A stretch of 45,008 nt of DNA from Candidatus Auribacter fodinae. Its GTDB lineage: Bacteria; Auribacterota; Auribacteria; Auribacterales; Auribacteraceae. The notes beneath the pieces are model-generated. The model made no database searches, was not told the DNA's origin, and saw nothing but the letters and a program-made list of their open reading frames with translations. The translations under genes were made by a program, and so were the position numbers. The stretch lies in contig QZJZ01000059.1 of NCBI GenBank assembly GCA_003599815.1, forward strand, positions 1-45,008. Reading direction: 5' to 3'. Below are positions 15,426 to 23,702 of the stretch, piece by piece; the stretch's first letter is position 1; every line of letters begins with the position of its first letter.

Positions 15426-17972
15426 GTGAGTACTGCGTATTACGAACCATCAAAAATTGAGCCGAAATGGCAGAAATATTGGGACGACAACAAACTTTTC
15501 TCTGTCTCAAACGATACTGATCAGGAAAAATACTATATTCTCTGTATGTTTCCGTATCCTTCGGGTGTACTGCATATGGGGCATGTTATTAATTACACCA
15601 TAGGCGATGTTCTTGTCCGCTTTTACAAGATGCAGGGCAAATCGGTGTTGAGTCCCATCGGCTGGGATTCATTTGGGTTGCCTGCAGAGAATGCCGCTAT
15701 TCGTGAAGGAATTCATCCTGAAATAACCATCAAACGCAACATAAACCGGATGCGCGAGCAAATGAAAAGCGCAGGTTGGGGATATGACTGGAGCAGGGAA
15801 ATAGCGACCAGTCATCCTGACTACTATAAATTTACGCAATGGCTTTTCCTTGAATTCTTTAAACGAGGCCTTGCTGTAAAAAAGAAAGCGCCGGTTAACT
15901 GGTGCCCCAACGATCAGACTGTTCTTGCGAACGAACAAGTTGTGGATGGATGCTGTGAACGTTGCGGCACGGAAGTAATTCAGAAAGATCTTGAACAGTG
16001 GTTTTTTGCCATGAGCCAGTACGCTCAGAAACTGCTTGATAACCACTCCAAACTGACCGAATGGCCTGAAAATGTACTCAAAATGCAGCAGGAATGGATC
16101 GGCCGCTCTGAAGGCGCTCGGATTGATTTTAAAATAATGGAAACAGGTGAAACACTGCCTGTGTTCACTACTCGCCCTGATACAATTTTCGGTGTGACTT
16201 TTATGTCAATCGCGCCTGAGCACCCGATGATAGAAAAACTGCTCAAAGGTACACCGCAGGAAGAAGAAGTAATGAGAGCGGTTATCAGAATGCGCGCGAG
16301 AGGTACTTCGGTCAAGGAACAGCTTGGCATGGAAAAAGAAGGTGTTCCCACCGGATTTCACGTAACCAATCCGGTAAACGGAGATAAGGTGCCATTGTGG
16401 GTAGCGAATTTCGCTCTTATGACCTATGGTACCGGCGCTGTTATGTCAGTGCCTGCACATGACCAGCGTGATTTTGAATTCGCGCAGAAATATTCTATTC
16501 CTGTTAAAGTCGTGATTCAACCTGAGGATACGGTTCTTGACCCGTCAGTCATGAAACAGGCATATGTCGCTGACGGTTTAATGGTGAACTCAGGCCCGTT
16601 TAACGGCAAGCATAACCGTAAGTCGATGCCTGACCTGATCCAGTGGATAGAAGACAACGGATTCGGCGCGAAAACAGTGAATTACAGCCTGCGCGACTGG
16701 CTGTTATCCCGCCAGCGGTACTGGGGAGTGCCCATTCCTGTGATTCATTGCAGTTCATGCGGCACTGTCCCTGTTGCTGAAAATGAATTGCCTGTTCTTC
16801 TCCCAAAAGATATAGAGTTTCGCCCCAAAGGTGAAAGCCCTCTGAAAAGTTGTGAGTCATATATGAACACCGCCTGCCCCAAATGCGGAAAACCCGCTCT
16901 GCGTGATGCGGATACCATGGACACTTTTGTTGATTCATCATGGTATATGTTCCGGTATGTTTCGCCGCGTGATGAAAAACAGGTGTTTGACAAAAAAGAT
17001 GTAAACAAATGGTGCCCGGTTGATTTTTACATTGGCGGAATAGAGCACGCGACCATGCATCTTATTTACAGCCGGTTTTTCAGTCTTGTTATGAATGAAA
17101 TCGGATTGATTGATTTTGAGGAGCCGTTCAAACGGTTGTTTTGTCAGGGGATGGTCTGTAAGGTAGCTCATTACTGCAATACCTGCAAATGGCTTTCTGA
17201 AAGCGATGTCGAAAATGGACACTGTAAAAAATGTGGATCCAAAGTGGTCTCCGAAGTCTCGAAAATGAGCAAGACAAAACTCAATACGGTCAGTCCTGAC
17301 GATATTATCAAGAATTTTGGGGCAGACACAATGCGCTTATATATCCTTTCCGATACGCCTCCTGACAGGGAACAGGTCTGGAGCGACGAAGGCGTTCATG
17401 GCGCGCACCGTTTCCTGAGACGATTTTGGGATATGGTTATCTCCAGAAAGGATGAAATCCAACAAGAGCAAAACGGTAACCCTTCCAGTGATAAAGCGAT
17501 GCGGCGCATTATCCACAGCACGATTGAACAGGTTACCAGAGACTACATTCAGGAATTACAGTTCAATACCGCTCTTGCTCGTATTTATGAGCTGGTCAAC
17601 GCTGTCAAAGCATCAACAGACATTTCTGCATCTGTATTGCAGGAAGCGCTGGAGACCGTGGTGCGTTTGTTATATCCTATCACGCCTCATATATGTGAAG
17701 AATTATGGAGTGCGCTGGGTCATACAGGCAGTGTCATGAGCGCTCAATGGCCGCTAGCCGATAAAAGTGCTCTGGTACAGGATACGTATACGATCGTGGT
17801 TCAGATTAATGGCAAAGTCCGTTCAAAAATGGAAGTTCCTGCCGATACCGATACGGAAACACTCAAACAGCTTGCTCAATCTGACGATAAAATAGTAAGC
17901 CTTATAGAGGGGCAGACGATTGTAAAAGTAATCGCGGTACCAAGAAAACTGGTGAATATCGTAGTGAAATAG
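15426..17972 (+). CDS. leuS: Leucyl-tRNA synthetase
   Basis: A class Ia aminoacyl-tRNA synthetase charging tRNA-Leu, 848 residues, full length. HIGH region: MFPYPSGVLHMGHVINY. KMSKS region: VSKMSKTKLN. The CP1 editing domain shows TTRPDTIFGV and the conserved Asp in VPAHDQRDFEFA. Two Cys-pair zinc ribbons are visible: CCERCGTE in the ZN-1 position and CNTCKW...CKKCGS just before KMSKS. The anticodon-binding domain and the C-terminal tRNA-elbow domain (VVQINGKVRSKMEVPAD) are intact. The start is GTG at 15426, preceded by TCTGGAGG; the ATGATG just before it runs straight into TGA in another frame. It is the first gene of a four-gene operon. Confidence 0.97.
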   Translation: MSTAYYEPSKIEPKWQKYWDDNKLFSVSNDTDQEKYYILCMFPYPSGVLHMGHVINYTIGDVLVRFYKMQGKSVLSPIGWDSFGLPAENAAIREGIHPEITIKRNINRMREQMKSAGWGYDWSREIATSHPDYYKFTQWLFLEFFKRGLAVKKKAPVNWCPNDQTVLANEQVVDGCCERCGTEVIQKDLEQWFFAMSQYAQKLLDNHSKLTEWPENVLKMQQEWIGRSEGARIDFKIMETGETLPVFTTRPDTIFGVTFMSIAPEHPMIEKLLKGTPQEEEVMRAVIRMRARGTSVKEQLGMEKEGVPTGFHVTNPVNGDKVPLWVANFALMTYGTGAVMSVPAHDQRDFEFAQKYSIPVKVVIQPEDTVLDPSVMKQAYVADGLMVNSGPFNGKHNRKSMPDLIQWIEDNGFGAKTVNYSLRDWLLSRQRYWGVPIPVIHCSSCGTVPVAENELPVLLPKDIEFRPKGESPLKSCESYMNTACPKCGKPALRDADTMDTFVDSSWYMFRYVSPRDEKQVFDKKDVNKWCPVDFYIGGIEHATMHLIYSRFFSLVMNEIGLIDFEEPFKRLFCQGMVCKVAHYCNTCKWLSESDVENGHCKKCGSKVVSEVSKMSKTKLNTVSPDDIIKNFGADTMRLYILSDTPPDREQVWSDEGVHGAHRFLRRFWDMVISRKDEIQQEQNGNPSSDKAMRRIIHSTIEQVTRDYIQELQFNTALARIYELVNAVKASTDISASVLQEALETVVRLLYPITPHICEELWSALGHTGSVMSAQWPLADKSALVQDTYTIVVQINGKVRSKMEVPADTDTETLKQLAQSDDKIVSLIEGQTIVKVIAVPRKLVNIVVK

Positions 17973-17985
17973 CGAGGATAACTCT

Positions 17986-18360
17986 TTGACCGGGAATGAG
18001 AAAATTATTTTTTCGGTAATTGTAGCGACATTTCTTGCCGGGCTTATCATACAGGATTATTACAAATCGACCGCGACACTAACCCAATCGTGCCCAACGT
18101 CTTCCTGCGCGATTGGTTTGTATGAGCCGGAAATTAAGGCTTCACAAAAAATATCGGTTGACCTTAACACAGCGACTGTCGATGAATTGATAAAAATACC
18201 CGGCGTCGGTACGACGCTTGCTAAAAAAATTATCGTTTATCGTGAAGAACACCCTTTTAAATCGGTTAATGAACTGATTGAAATCAAGGGTATAGGGGAA
18301 CGGACATTTTTGCAGATCCGTGATTATTTTGTCGTTACTGTTGAAACCCAAGATAAATAA
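17986..18360 (+). CDS. ComEA-like helix-hairpin-helix DNA-binding membrane protein
   Basis: A 124-residue protein. A single hydrophobic anchor (IIFSVIVATFLAGLIIQDYY) precedes a short Cys/Ser linker, then a ComEA-type tandem HhH domain (SVDLNTATVDELIKIPGVG, FKSVNELIEIKGIG) that binds double-stranded DNA without sequence specificity. ComEA is the periplasmic DNA receptor of natural transformation, but similar small HhH proteins are also linked to repair. The TTG start at 17986 lies after GAGGA and 13 nt past leuS. With ComF nearby it suggests, but does not prove, DNA uptake; ComEC is not in the window. Confidence 0.87.
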   Translation: MTGNEKIIFSVIVATFLAGLIIQDYYKSTATLTQSCPTSSCAIGLYEPEIKASQKISVDLNTATVDELIKIPGVGTTLAKKIIVYREEHPFKSVNELIEIKGIGERTFLQIRDYFVVTVETQDK

Positions 18361-18366
18361 TGCGGT

Positions 18367-18636
18367 ATGGGCGAAAAAAAGAATTTTTTAGGTGTGTTAA
18401 AACATACACTTGCAGGCACTGGCGCACGATCTGGACAATGTAACAGATGCGGAGAATGCTGTACTATCCTGAACGCGTGTCCGTTTGTTTCGTTTGACGC
18501 TTCAGGGCTTGCTGTCTGCGCCATATACGAAGTTCGCCCGGATAGTTGCAAGCAGTATCCCCGTGCGAATAATCAGTTATGCCCTTCCTGCGGCTATAGC
18601 TTTCAATCACGCAAACAAAAGGTGAAACAGTCATGA
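18367..18636 (+). CDS. YkgJ-family cysteine-cluster protein
   Basis: An 89-residue protein with the YkgJ/CxxCxxCC (zinc- or iron-chelating) signature: CNRCGECC near residue 25, then ACPFV, VCAIYEVRPDSCKQYP and CPSC. Eight or more cysteines would coordinate a metal or Fe-S site. The family has no settled function. It is short compared with most YkgJ proteins (about 120 or more residues) but keeps the core. It lies 6 nt after the comEA-like gene and its stop overlaps the next start by 4 nt (ATGA), so they are translationally coupled. Confidence 0.82.
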   Translation: MGEKKNFLGVLKHTLAGTGARSGQCNRCGECCTILNACPFVSFDASGLAVCAIYEVRPDSCKQYPRANNQLCPSCGYSFQSRKQKVKQS

Positions 18637-19166
18637 TATGCTCAAAATGCGGGAATGATCAGATTGGCGGGATGTTTTGTACAAAATGCGGCAAAAAGCT
18701 AAAAAAAATTGATTCGCAGGATTTTACCGCAACAGAAGAAAAGAGTACAAAAAATTCGAGTTTTATTGGCAGTGCGCCGTCTCATGAACCGAAAATAAAC
18801 AAAATGAAAAAGGAAAAAAGATTTACCGCCTTCAGTAAAAAATCAGAGCTTCCGCCTCCGCCCGAATCGGTCAGAAGAAAAATCGGGGAACGTAATAAGT
18901 TTAAGAGAAAAGGTGTTATGCTTCTCTGGTTCTGGATCAGCAACATGCTGATGCGCAGTTTGGAATCAGTCCTTTTTTCAGGTTTTTTTCATATTGCATT
19001 ATGGGTATTGCTTCTGATAGGTAATTTTTTCGGAGGGCTTGTCGCTCCTGAAGCGGAAGTGAAGTATCCGTTGCTGATTTTGGAACGGACTACGTTATAT
19101 AAATGGGAATATATTGCGTTTGGGATTATAACGATATTTACATTCCGTAAACGTTGGGGAACTTAA
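18633..19166 (+). CDS. Zinc-ribbon membrane protein of unknown function
   Basis: A 177-residue protein. An N-terminal zinc ribbon (MICSKCGNDQIGGMFCTKCGKK) is followed by a charged Lys/Ser-rich linker of about 75 residues with SELPPPPESVRR, and then two to three hydrophobic segments (MLLWFWISNMLMRSL, FHIALWVLLLIGNFFGGLVA, YIAFGIITIF). The ribbon-linker-membrane layout is common in uncharacterised bacterial proteins. It is the last gene of the leuS operon and overlaps the YkgJ-type gene by 4 nt. Its stop shares TTAA with the stop of the convergent rhomboid gene. No specific function can be assigned. Confidence 0.75.
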   Translation: MICSKCGNDQIGGMFCTKCGKKLKKIDSQDFTATEEKSTKNSSFIGSAPSHEPKINKMKKEKRFTAFSKKSELPPPPESVRRKIGERNKFKRKGVMLLWFWISNMLMRSLESVLFSGFFHIALWVLLLIGNFFGGLVAPEAEVKYPLLILERTTLYKWEYIAFGIITIFTFRKRWGT

Positions 19167-19870
19167 TAATAGATACTGCGTTTTTTTACGCGAGGCGGAT
19201 TTTTGATAATCATTTGAACAAGATAAAGGCCGGCAAGAAATCCACCGATATGCGCCCACCACGCGACACCGCCGTATATGTGCGTAGCGGCATGACCCAA
19301 ACTCATTGCGCCGTTGAAAAACTGCATAAGAAACCAGAATCCCAGAAAAAAGTACGCCGGCACTTCAAATATCTGTATAAAAAAGAAAATTGGAAATAGC
19401 ACAAGAACCCGGGCATGGGGAAATAAAAAAAAGTACGCCCCCATGATCCCTGCAATCGCCCCGCTTGCGCCAATGGTGGGTAGAGGTGAGTGCCAGTTGG
19501 TAGCCAGATGGAACATCCCTGAAAGAACGCCGCAAATAAGGTAAAAAATGAGGTATTTTATATGCCCCAGCCGATCTTCAACGTTGTCGCCGAAAATGTA
19601 TAATATCCACATATTGCCTATGATATGCAGCCACCCTCCATGCAGGAACATAGATGTAAAAAAAGGGATTATTTGTTCTATTGTAGAAAAATGTTGTGCA
19701 ATCGACGGTACCGAATATCTTACCGGCACAATACCGAAATGCGCAAAAAAATCCGGCAGGTACCGCCTGATGCTCAACTCAAGTAGAAACACAAAGACAT
19801 TCAGCGTTATGATACTATAATTTATGTATGGTACATTCCTTGACGGAATATTGTCTCTTAAGGGTATCAC
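19163..19870 (-). CDS. Rhomboid-family intramembrane serine protease
   Basis: A 235-residue protein with six or seven membrane helices. The catalytic dyad is Ser137 in GASGAIAGI and His207 in AHIGGFLAG; HGGWLHIIGNMW supplies the loop and oxyanion-hole residues. Rhomboids cleave transmembrane substrates inside the bilayer. The layout (PYINYSIITLNVFVFLLEL at the start, no long soluble domain) is like bacterial GlpG/AarA-type enzymes. The start is GTG at 19870 with AGGAG 6 nt upstream. The RAYT element begins only 12 nt upstream of this start, so the original promoter has probably been separated from the gene and expression may depend on read-through from the element. Confidence 0.93.
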   Translation of the reverse strand: MIPLRDNIPSRNVPYINYSIITLNVFVFLLELSIRRYLPDFFAHFGIVPVRYSVPSIAQHFSTIEQIIPFFTSMFLHGGWLHIIGNMWILYIFGDNVEDRLGHIKYLIFYLICGVLSGMFHLATNWHSPLPTIGASGAIAGIMGAYFFLFPHARVLVLFPIFFFIQIFEVPAYFFLGFWFLMQFFNGAMSLGHAATHIYGGVAWWAHIGGFLAGLYLVQMIIKNPPRVKKRSIYY

Positions 19871-19881
19871 CTGTTACTCCT

Positions 19882-19908
19882 AGAATTAAGGGGACACATC
19901 ACTTAATT
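19882..19908. repeat. Left terminal inverted repeat of the RAYT element
   Basis: 27 bp that pair with 20612-20638 with a single mismatch (G against A at one position in the GGGG/AGGG run). Within it, AATTAAG (19884-19890) is complementary to CTTAATT (19902-19908) around an 11-nt loop, so each end can fold into a hairpin, the type of structure IS200/RAYT transposases recognise. The transposase stop codon lies inside it. Confidence 0.9.
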
Positions 19909-20572
19909 CCTTTTTCTTTGGTCCCGGCTTCTGCTTTTTGAGCGGTCTGCCCGTTATATCTTCAATCCTTCGCATAAATGTGTCATCGCCTAATGGACGA
20001 CCTGTCTGACTATGTTTTTCAAACAATTCATTATAATTGTCTTTGACTGCTGTTACCTCAGATAAATACGGCTCCCAATCATCTATATGGCTCACCAGCT
20101 CATGCGATGTATCGCACAACATATCTTTTTTGCCCAGAATGTGCGCGCGGGCGCTTGACCATTTATAGTCCTGCGCATGTTGCACAATCTTTGCCTTAAC
20201 AGGATTCAGTTCAACGTAGCGGATAGCGGATTGTAAGTATTTCTCGTCCAGCACAAACGACATGAATCGTCCTTGCCATAAGTAGCCGTTCCAGTTATTA
20301 CGCCGGTTGACCGTGGCGGTGTACCATTTATGTGTCTCGCCGATACCTTTTCCTAAACTCTCGACATTACGGGGGATTGCGATAAGATGAACATGGTTGC
20401 TCATCAGGCAATAAGCAAGCACCTCAAGTCCGTATTTCGATGCGTTTTTCCGGAGCAAATCGATATACAGTTCTTTGTCCGCGTCGCAGAAAAACACATC
20501 CTGCCTGCGGTTGCCTCTTTGGATGATATGATGTGGGTAGTTTGGAGCTACCACTCGAGCTAATCGTGCCAT
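19886..20572 (-). CDS. REP-associated tyrosine transposase (Y1_Tnp / IS200-like)
   Basis: A 228-residue protein of the RAYT / transposase IS200-like family. MARLARVVAPNYPHHIIQRGN at the N-terminus, the HUH metal motif in MSNHVHLI (His60, His62), WQGRFMSFVLDE and YLQSAIRYVELNPVKA with the presumed nucleophile Tyr119 are all intact, as is the C-terminal basic tail (KPGPKKK). These enzymes cut single-stranded DNA at hairpin (REP-like) sequences. The reading frame is complete and ends inside the left inverted repeat of the element, so the gene may still be active. Confidence 0.93.
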   Translation of the reverse strand: MARLARVVAPNYPHHIIQRGNRRQDVFFCDADKELYIDLLRKNASKYGLEVLAYCLMSNHVHLIAIPRNVESLGKGIGETHKWYTATVNRRNNWNGYLWQGRFMSFVLDEKYLQSAIRYVELNPVKAKIVQHAQDYKWSSARAHILGKKDMLCDTSHELVSHIDDWEPYLSEVTAVKDNYNELFEKHSQTGRPLGDDTFMRRIEDITGRPLKKQKPGPKKKELSDVSP

Positions 20573-20611
20573 ATTTGGAAAATATCACAAAATAATACTT
20601 AGCGCAACAAT

Positions 20612-20638
20612 AATTAAGTGATGTGTCCCTTTAATTCT
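20612..20638. repeat. Right terminal inverted repeat of the RAYT element
   Basis: Reverse complement of 19882-19908 with one mismatch. AATTAAG (20612-20618) can pair with TTTAATT (20630-20636) with one wobble pair. It marks the upstream limit of the element; 20639-20783 beyond it holds no recognisable gene, only a loose inverted repeat (CCGTTCA/TGAACGG) without a T-run. Confidence 0.9.
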
Positions 20639-20783
20639 GTACACATTTCAGCCTGTTAAGGACATCCCATAAATAGAAATACGATTTACTTCCGTTCACG
20701 GATTTAAAGCTCATGAACGGGAAAAGCTGTTTGCTTATTTTACTGTCCGTCAATACCGGGATACCTCAGCCCACCTGTATTTA

Positions 20784-21161
20784 TTATTTCTCGTTGAGGT
20801 AAAAAGTAGCTGTTTTATAAGAAATTTCTGATCGTGAAAGTAACGAGTGTATTCTGTCATGTTTTATTGTTAAAGAATTATTTTCCCACTGCATTTGAAT
20901 ATCTTTGAGGTTTGGGATAACATCATCGCAAAAAAGATATCTTTCAGCATTGATTGACGGTGATTCCTTATTATAAACATAGAGATAAAACTCATAAGTA
21001 GCAATACCGATTAGTTTCCATCTTAATTCCGCAATATATTTAGCATCAGAAGATTCAACAGACATTAAAGTTCCTCGTGGGATAAAAATTGGATGAAAAA
21101 TCGCCCCGAAATACATAAACAATATTGCGAACATAGCTTTAAATATAATTTTTCTAAGCAT
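20784..21161 (-). CDS. Small membrane-anchored protein, candidate immunity protein for the Rhs tip
   Basis: A 125-residue protein with one N-terminal hydrophobic helix (IIFKAMFAILFMYFGAIF) and a soluble part of about 95 residues rich in beta-type patterns (YEFYLYVYNKES, DIQMQWENNSLTIKH). The pattern recalls small anchored proteins of the DUF5412 kind, but this is weak. It lies 17 nt downstream of the Rhs fragment with GGAGGG before the ATG, and has the same low GC as the Rhs tip. The position directly 3' of an Rhs-CT is where cognate immunity genes are normally found, so immunity is inferred from context only. Confidence 0.65.
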   Translation of the reverse strand: MLRKIIFKAMFAILFMYFGAIFHPIFIPRGTLMSVESSDAKYIAELRWKLIGIATYEFYLYVYNKESPSINAERYLFCDDVIPNLKDIQMQWENNSLTIKHDRIHSLLSRSEISYKTATFYLNEK

Positions 21162-21178
21162 CTTTCCGACCCTCCAAG

Positions 21179-22048
21179 TTATTCGGGAATTGCTAATATG
21201 TTATACAATTCATTGATATATGCTTTTTTATCTACCTTGCCTTGAACGTAATCGTTCATAATATTGCCCACTCGTCGGCCAGCAATGTCGTCAGCAAGCT
21301 CTTGAGAAGTCTCTTCATCACGAGATTTTCCAAAAAAGTATTGGGAATAATCAGCGATTTGAGCAGTGTAAGAGATGAGATGTCCTAGTCCTCGTGAGGT
21401 ATTAAGTAAATGTAATCTTTTGTCCGAAAATGGTAGCTTAATCGTGGGAACAGAGTGTCCATAAGTGTCTTTAAGAATATATCCACCATGAGCATATATA
21501 TGTCGACCAACAGCTCCCAATTGCTGGTCTATTGGATCAGGCAAAGCTTCTTTTTCAGGATCGCCGACAAGTTCTAATTTGAATCCGGAAATATCCTTGA
21601 CTTTATTATTGTCTCCAAGTGCTTTATTTATCATTTTCTCTGCAATTGCGTTGGTAGATGATGCTCTTTGGAAATTTTGTTTGATTTTTGAGAAGAAACC
21701 GTCACCATTGTCAACGTTATAATTTTCATCAACGAGGTTGACTATTTCTTCTATGAAATTATCAACACCTCTATTCCCTCTTTTCCAGAGTCCAAACGGG
21801 GCAATCCAGACCATGGGATTATTTGCGCAGTAGATATACTGATGCGGGCCGTCGATGTACTCCATCGGGTCGCGCGATATGAACCGCCCGAGCGATGCGT
21901 CATAATACCGCGCGCCGAAATAGGAGAGCGATATCGCCGTGTCAAACCGCTTGGACGAGAATCCCCACTCCGGCGTGAGCGAGCTGATAACCTGCCCGAA
22001 CGCCTCGTACCGGTATGATGCGGAAATATCCCCTGCGATATCGATCAC
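21179..22048 (-). CDS. Orphan Rhs core C-terminus with variable (toxin-like) tip; 5' truncated
   Basis: 289 residues from GTG 22048; the frame stays open to a stop at 22136-22138 with no better start, so the gene has lost the several-hundred-residue Rhs shell. Residues about 10-85 are the end of the Rhs repeat core (YRYEAFGQ, YFGARYYDASLGRFISRDPMEY, QYIYCANNPM). The autocleavage motif PxxxxDPxGL reads PMVWIAPFGL, with Asp changed to Ala. About 200 residues follow that match no toxin family I recognise; notable features are GRHIYAHGGYIL, GHLISY and a late ELADDIAGRRVG block. The core DNA (21780-22060) is GC-rich and the tip AT-rich, as in displaced Rhs-CT cassettes. Without the shell and with no start it is probably a relic or a donor cassette. 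Confidence 0.75.
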   Translation of the reverse strand: MIDIAGDISASYRYEAFGQVISSLTPEWGFSSKRFDTAISLSYFGARYYDASLGRFISRDPMEYIDGPHQYIYCANNPMVWIAPFGLWKRGNRGVDNFIEEIVNLVDENYNVDNGDGFFSKIKQNFQRASSTNAIAEKMINKALGDNNKVKDISGFKLELVGDPEKEALPDPIDQQLGAVGRHIYAHGGYILKDTYGHSVPTIKLPFSDKRLHLLNTSRGLGHLISYTAQIADYSQYFFGKSRDEETSQELADDIAGRRVGNIMNDYVQGKVDKKAYINELYNILAIPE

Positions 22049-22163
22049 GTCTAATCTGTCAAAGAGCCGTCCCTGCCAAATCTTTACTGCAGTTTTTAGA
22101 ATCTGTTTACTTTGATTATTTTTTCTGCTATTGTTTCAGAAACTATAATCACCATATAGATTT

Positions 22164-23702
22164 ATGAAGCTTCCTGCATTGCATACACTAACTCATTGGA
22201 TACGGAGAATCAACAAGGATTTTTGCTTTGTTGCCGCAGTGTATATGTGTGTCTACATTTATGCGGTAACTGCTATTCCTGAGTTAATTATTCCGCCAAT
22301 TTCCACAGACCCGTTCAGCTTTGATATCATCGCCTCCATAATCAAGGCACAAGGATTGCTCCTTGAAGGGATGCCCGCATATTTTTTTACCCCTTTTTAC
22401 GCATATTTTACCTATATAATTAAGTTATTCACCGGCATTGACCGCATCCTTTTTTTTCGGGTTCTTATATTTGTGCAGATGAGCTGTTTTCTTGTTTCTA
22501 CATATTTTTTCAGGCAATTGATATACCTCATTTTTAACAGCAAGGCAATCGCGCGTATCGGGTTATACTTATATGCCTTTTTCCCGCCGTTTATTTTTTA
22601 TGCCGTTATCCCGGTAAAAGATACACTGACTTTATCATGCATAGTTTTGTGCCTGTATTCGTTTTTCCAGTACAGAAACAATCCAAAAATTAGTTACGTT
22701 ATCGGTTGCGGTGTTTTTATGAGTATCGCTATAAATTTGAGGGCTTCCTTTGCTGTTATGTTGCCGGTGTGTCTGTACGGCGTTTACAAATCGCCTCATA
22801 AATGGCGTGATGGGGCAGTGTTGATTATATCGTCCATGCTGTTTATCCTGCCGTTTACCGCTCGGAATTATTTTGTCGCCGATGAACCGGTAATGCTCAG
22901 CTGTGTGGGCGGAATCCATTACTACATCGGCAACTACGGTGGGGCTAAAGGGACATATATTCGCCAGAAAGAGATACGCTCTTCGGCATTCGGGCATTAC
23001 TTTGACGCCAAAAAAGCCGCTGAAACAAACACCCGTACAGAGTTATCCGATGTCGAAATGAACAGCTATTGGAAAGAGAAAACACGTACTGAGATCCGCA
23101 TGGATAAATTCAGATGGTACAAACTGATGCTCACGAAATTGTTTCTGTTTGTGAACGATCAGGAAATATCCAATAACTTTAACCTGTCATTTTTTCAAGA
23201 GACATATATCCCCTTTAAACTGTTGTCATACCCATATACGTTTGGCATTTTGTTTATCTTCGGTATTCTTGGATTTGTTTTTACATCGTTTCGATTTAAG
23301 AAAGTTGTGGTTGTATCTATTATTCTGATTTCTGCGGCGAGTTTACAGATCTTTATTGCAAGCAGATACCGTTTACCGATCACTCCTTTTTTGCTGATAG
23401 GAATGATATCCTGTATAAACTCTGTACGTGAAGGCAAGCTGAAGTTTTCGTATAAAAGCGGAGTTGTAATCCTGATCCTCGCGCTGGTGACGTATTATCC
23501 CTGCTTTGGCAGCGACAATGTGTTCATTCGGGGCGCAAAGAAAAAGCATCAGTATTCAGAATCAATGATGAAACGCTTGGAGAAGGAAGGAAGAGAAAAC
23601 TTTAATACATATATTGAAAACCGGAAAAAGCAATATGTAAAAGAATACACGCCGCAACGTTTGCTTGATGCGCCGGATTTCAGCCAATTTCAACTACAGT
23701 AA
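22164..23702 (+). CDS. GT-C / PMT_2-like polytopic membrane glycosyltransferase
   Basis: A 512-residue protein with about ten hydrophobic segments and a short soluble C-terminal tail. The first periplasmic loop contains PPISTDPFSFDIIASIIKAQG, where the acidic residues would correspond to the catalytic Asp of GT39/ArnT-like enzymes, followed by PAYFFTPFYAYFTYIIKLFTG. PVKDTLTLS and GVFMSIAINLRAS are typical later blocks of family-39-like transferases that move sugars from polyprenyl phosphate. The substrate is unknown. It is less conserved than the AftB-like protein at 2786-4351. A TATAAT lies at 22144-22149. Its last 23 nt overlap the convergent mutS2. Confidence 0.75.
   Translation: MKLPALHTLTHWIRRINKDFCFVAAVYMCVYIYAVTAIPELIIPPISTDPFSFDIIASIIKAQGLLLEGMPAYFFTPFYAYFTYIIKLFTGIDRILFFRVLIFVQMSCFLVSTYFFRQLIYLIFNSKAIARIGLYLYAFFPPFIFYAVIPVKDTLTLSCIVLCLYSFFQYRNNPKISYVIGCGVFMSIAINLRASFAVMLPVCLYGVYKSPHKWRDGAVLIISSMLFILPFTARNYFVADEPVMLSCVGGIHYYIGNYGGAKGTYIRQKEIRSSAFGHYFDAKKAAETNTRTELSDVEMNSYWKEKTRTEIRMDKFRWYKLMLTKLFLFVNDQEISNNFNLSFFQETYIPFKLLSYPYTFGILFIFGILGFVFTSFRFKKVVVVSIILISAASLQIFIASRYRLPITPFLLIGMISCINSVREGKLKFSYKSGVVILILALVTYYPCFGSDNVFIRGAKKKHQYSESMMKRLEKEGRENFNTYIENRKKQYVKEYTPQRLLDAPDFSQFQLQ

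Larger units (their letters stand above)
19882..20638 (-). mobile_element. RAYT (REP-associated tyrosine transposase) element with hairpin ends
   Basis: A 757-bp unit bounded by 27-bp near-perfect inverted repeats, each of which folds into its own hairpin, and holding one Y1-transposase gene. It sits between the rhomboid gene and an Rhs toxin-like fragment. No obvious target duplication is seen, as expected for Y1 transposition. A possible internal promoter on the minus strand is TTGCGC (20602-20607) with a 17-nt spacer and TATTTT (20579-20584). No second copy of the ends occurs in this window. Confidence 0.85.

Noticed and set aside
20690-20732. Inverted repeat CCGTTCA/TGAACGG as a terminator or small RNA
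   Set aside because: Only 7 bp of stem, a long loop and no T-run; nothing supports transcription of an RNA gene here.
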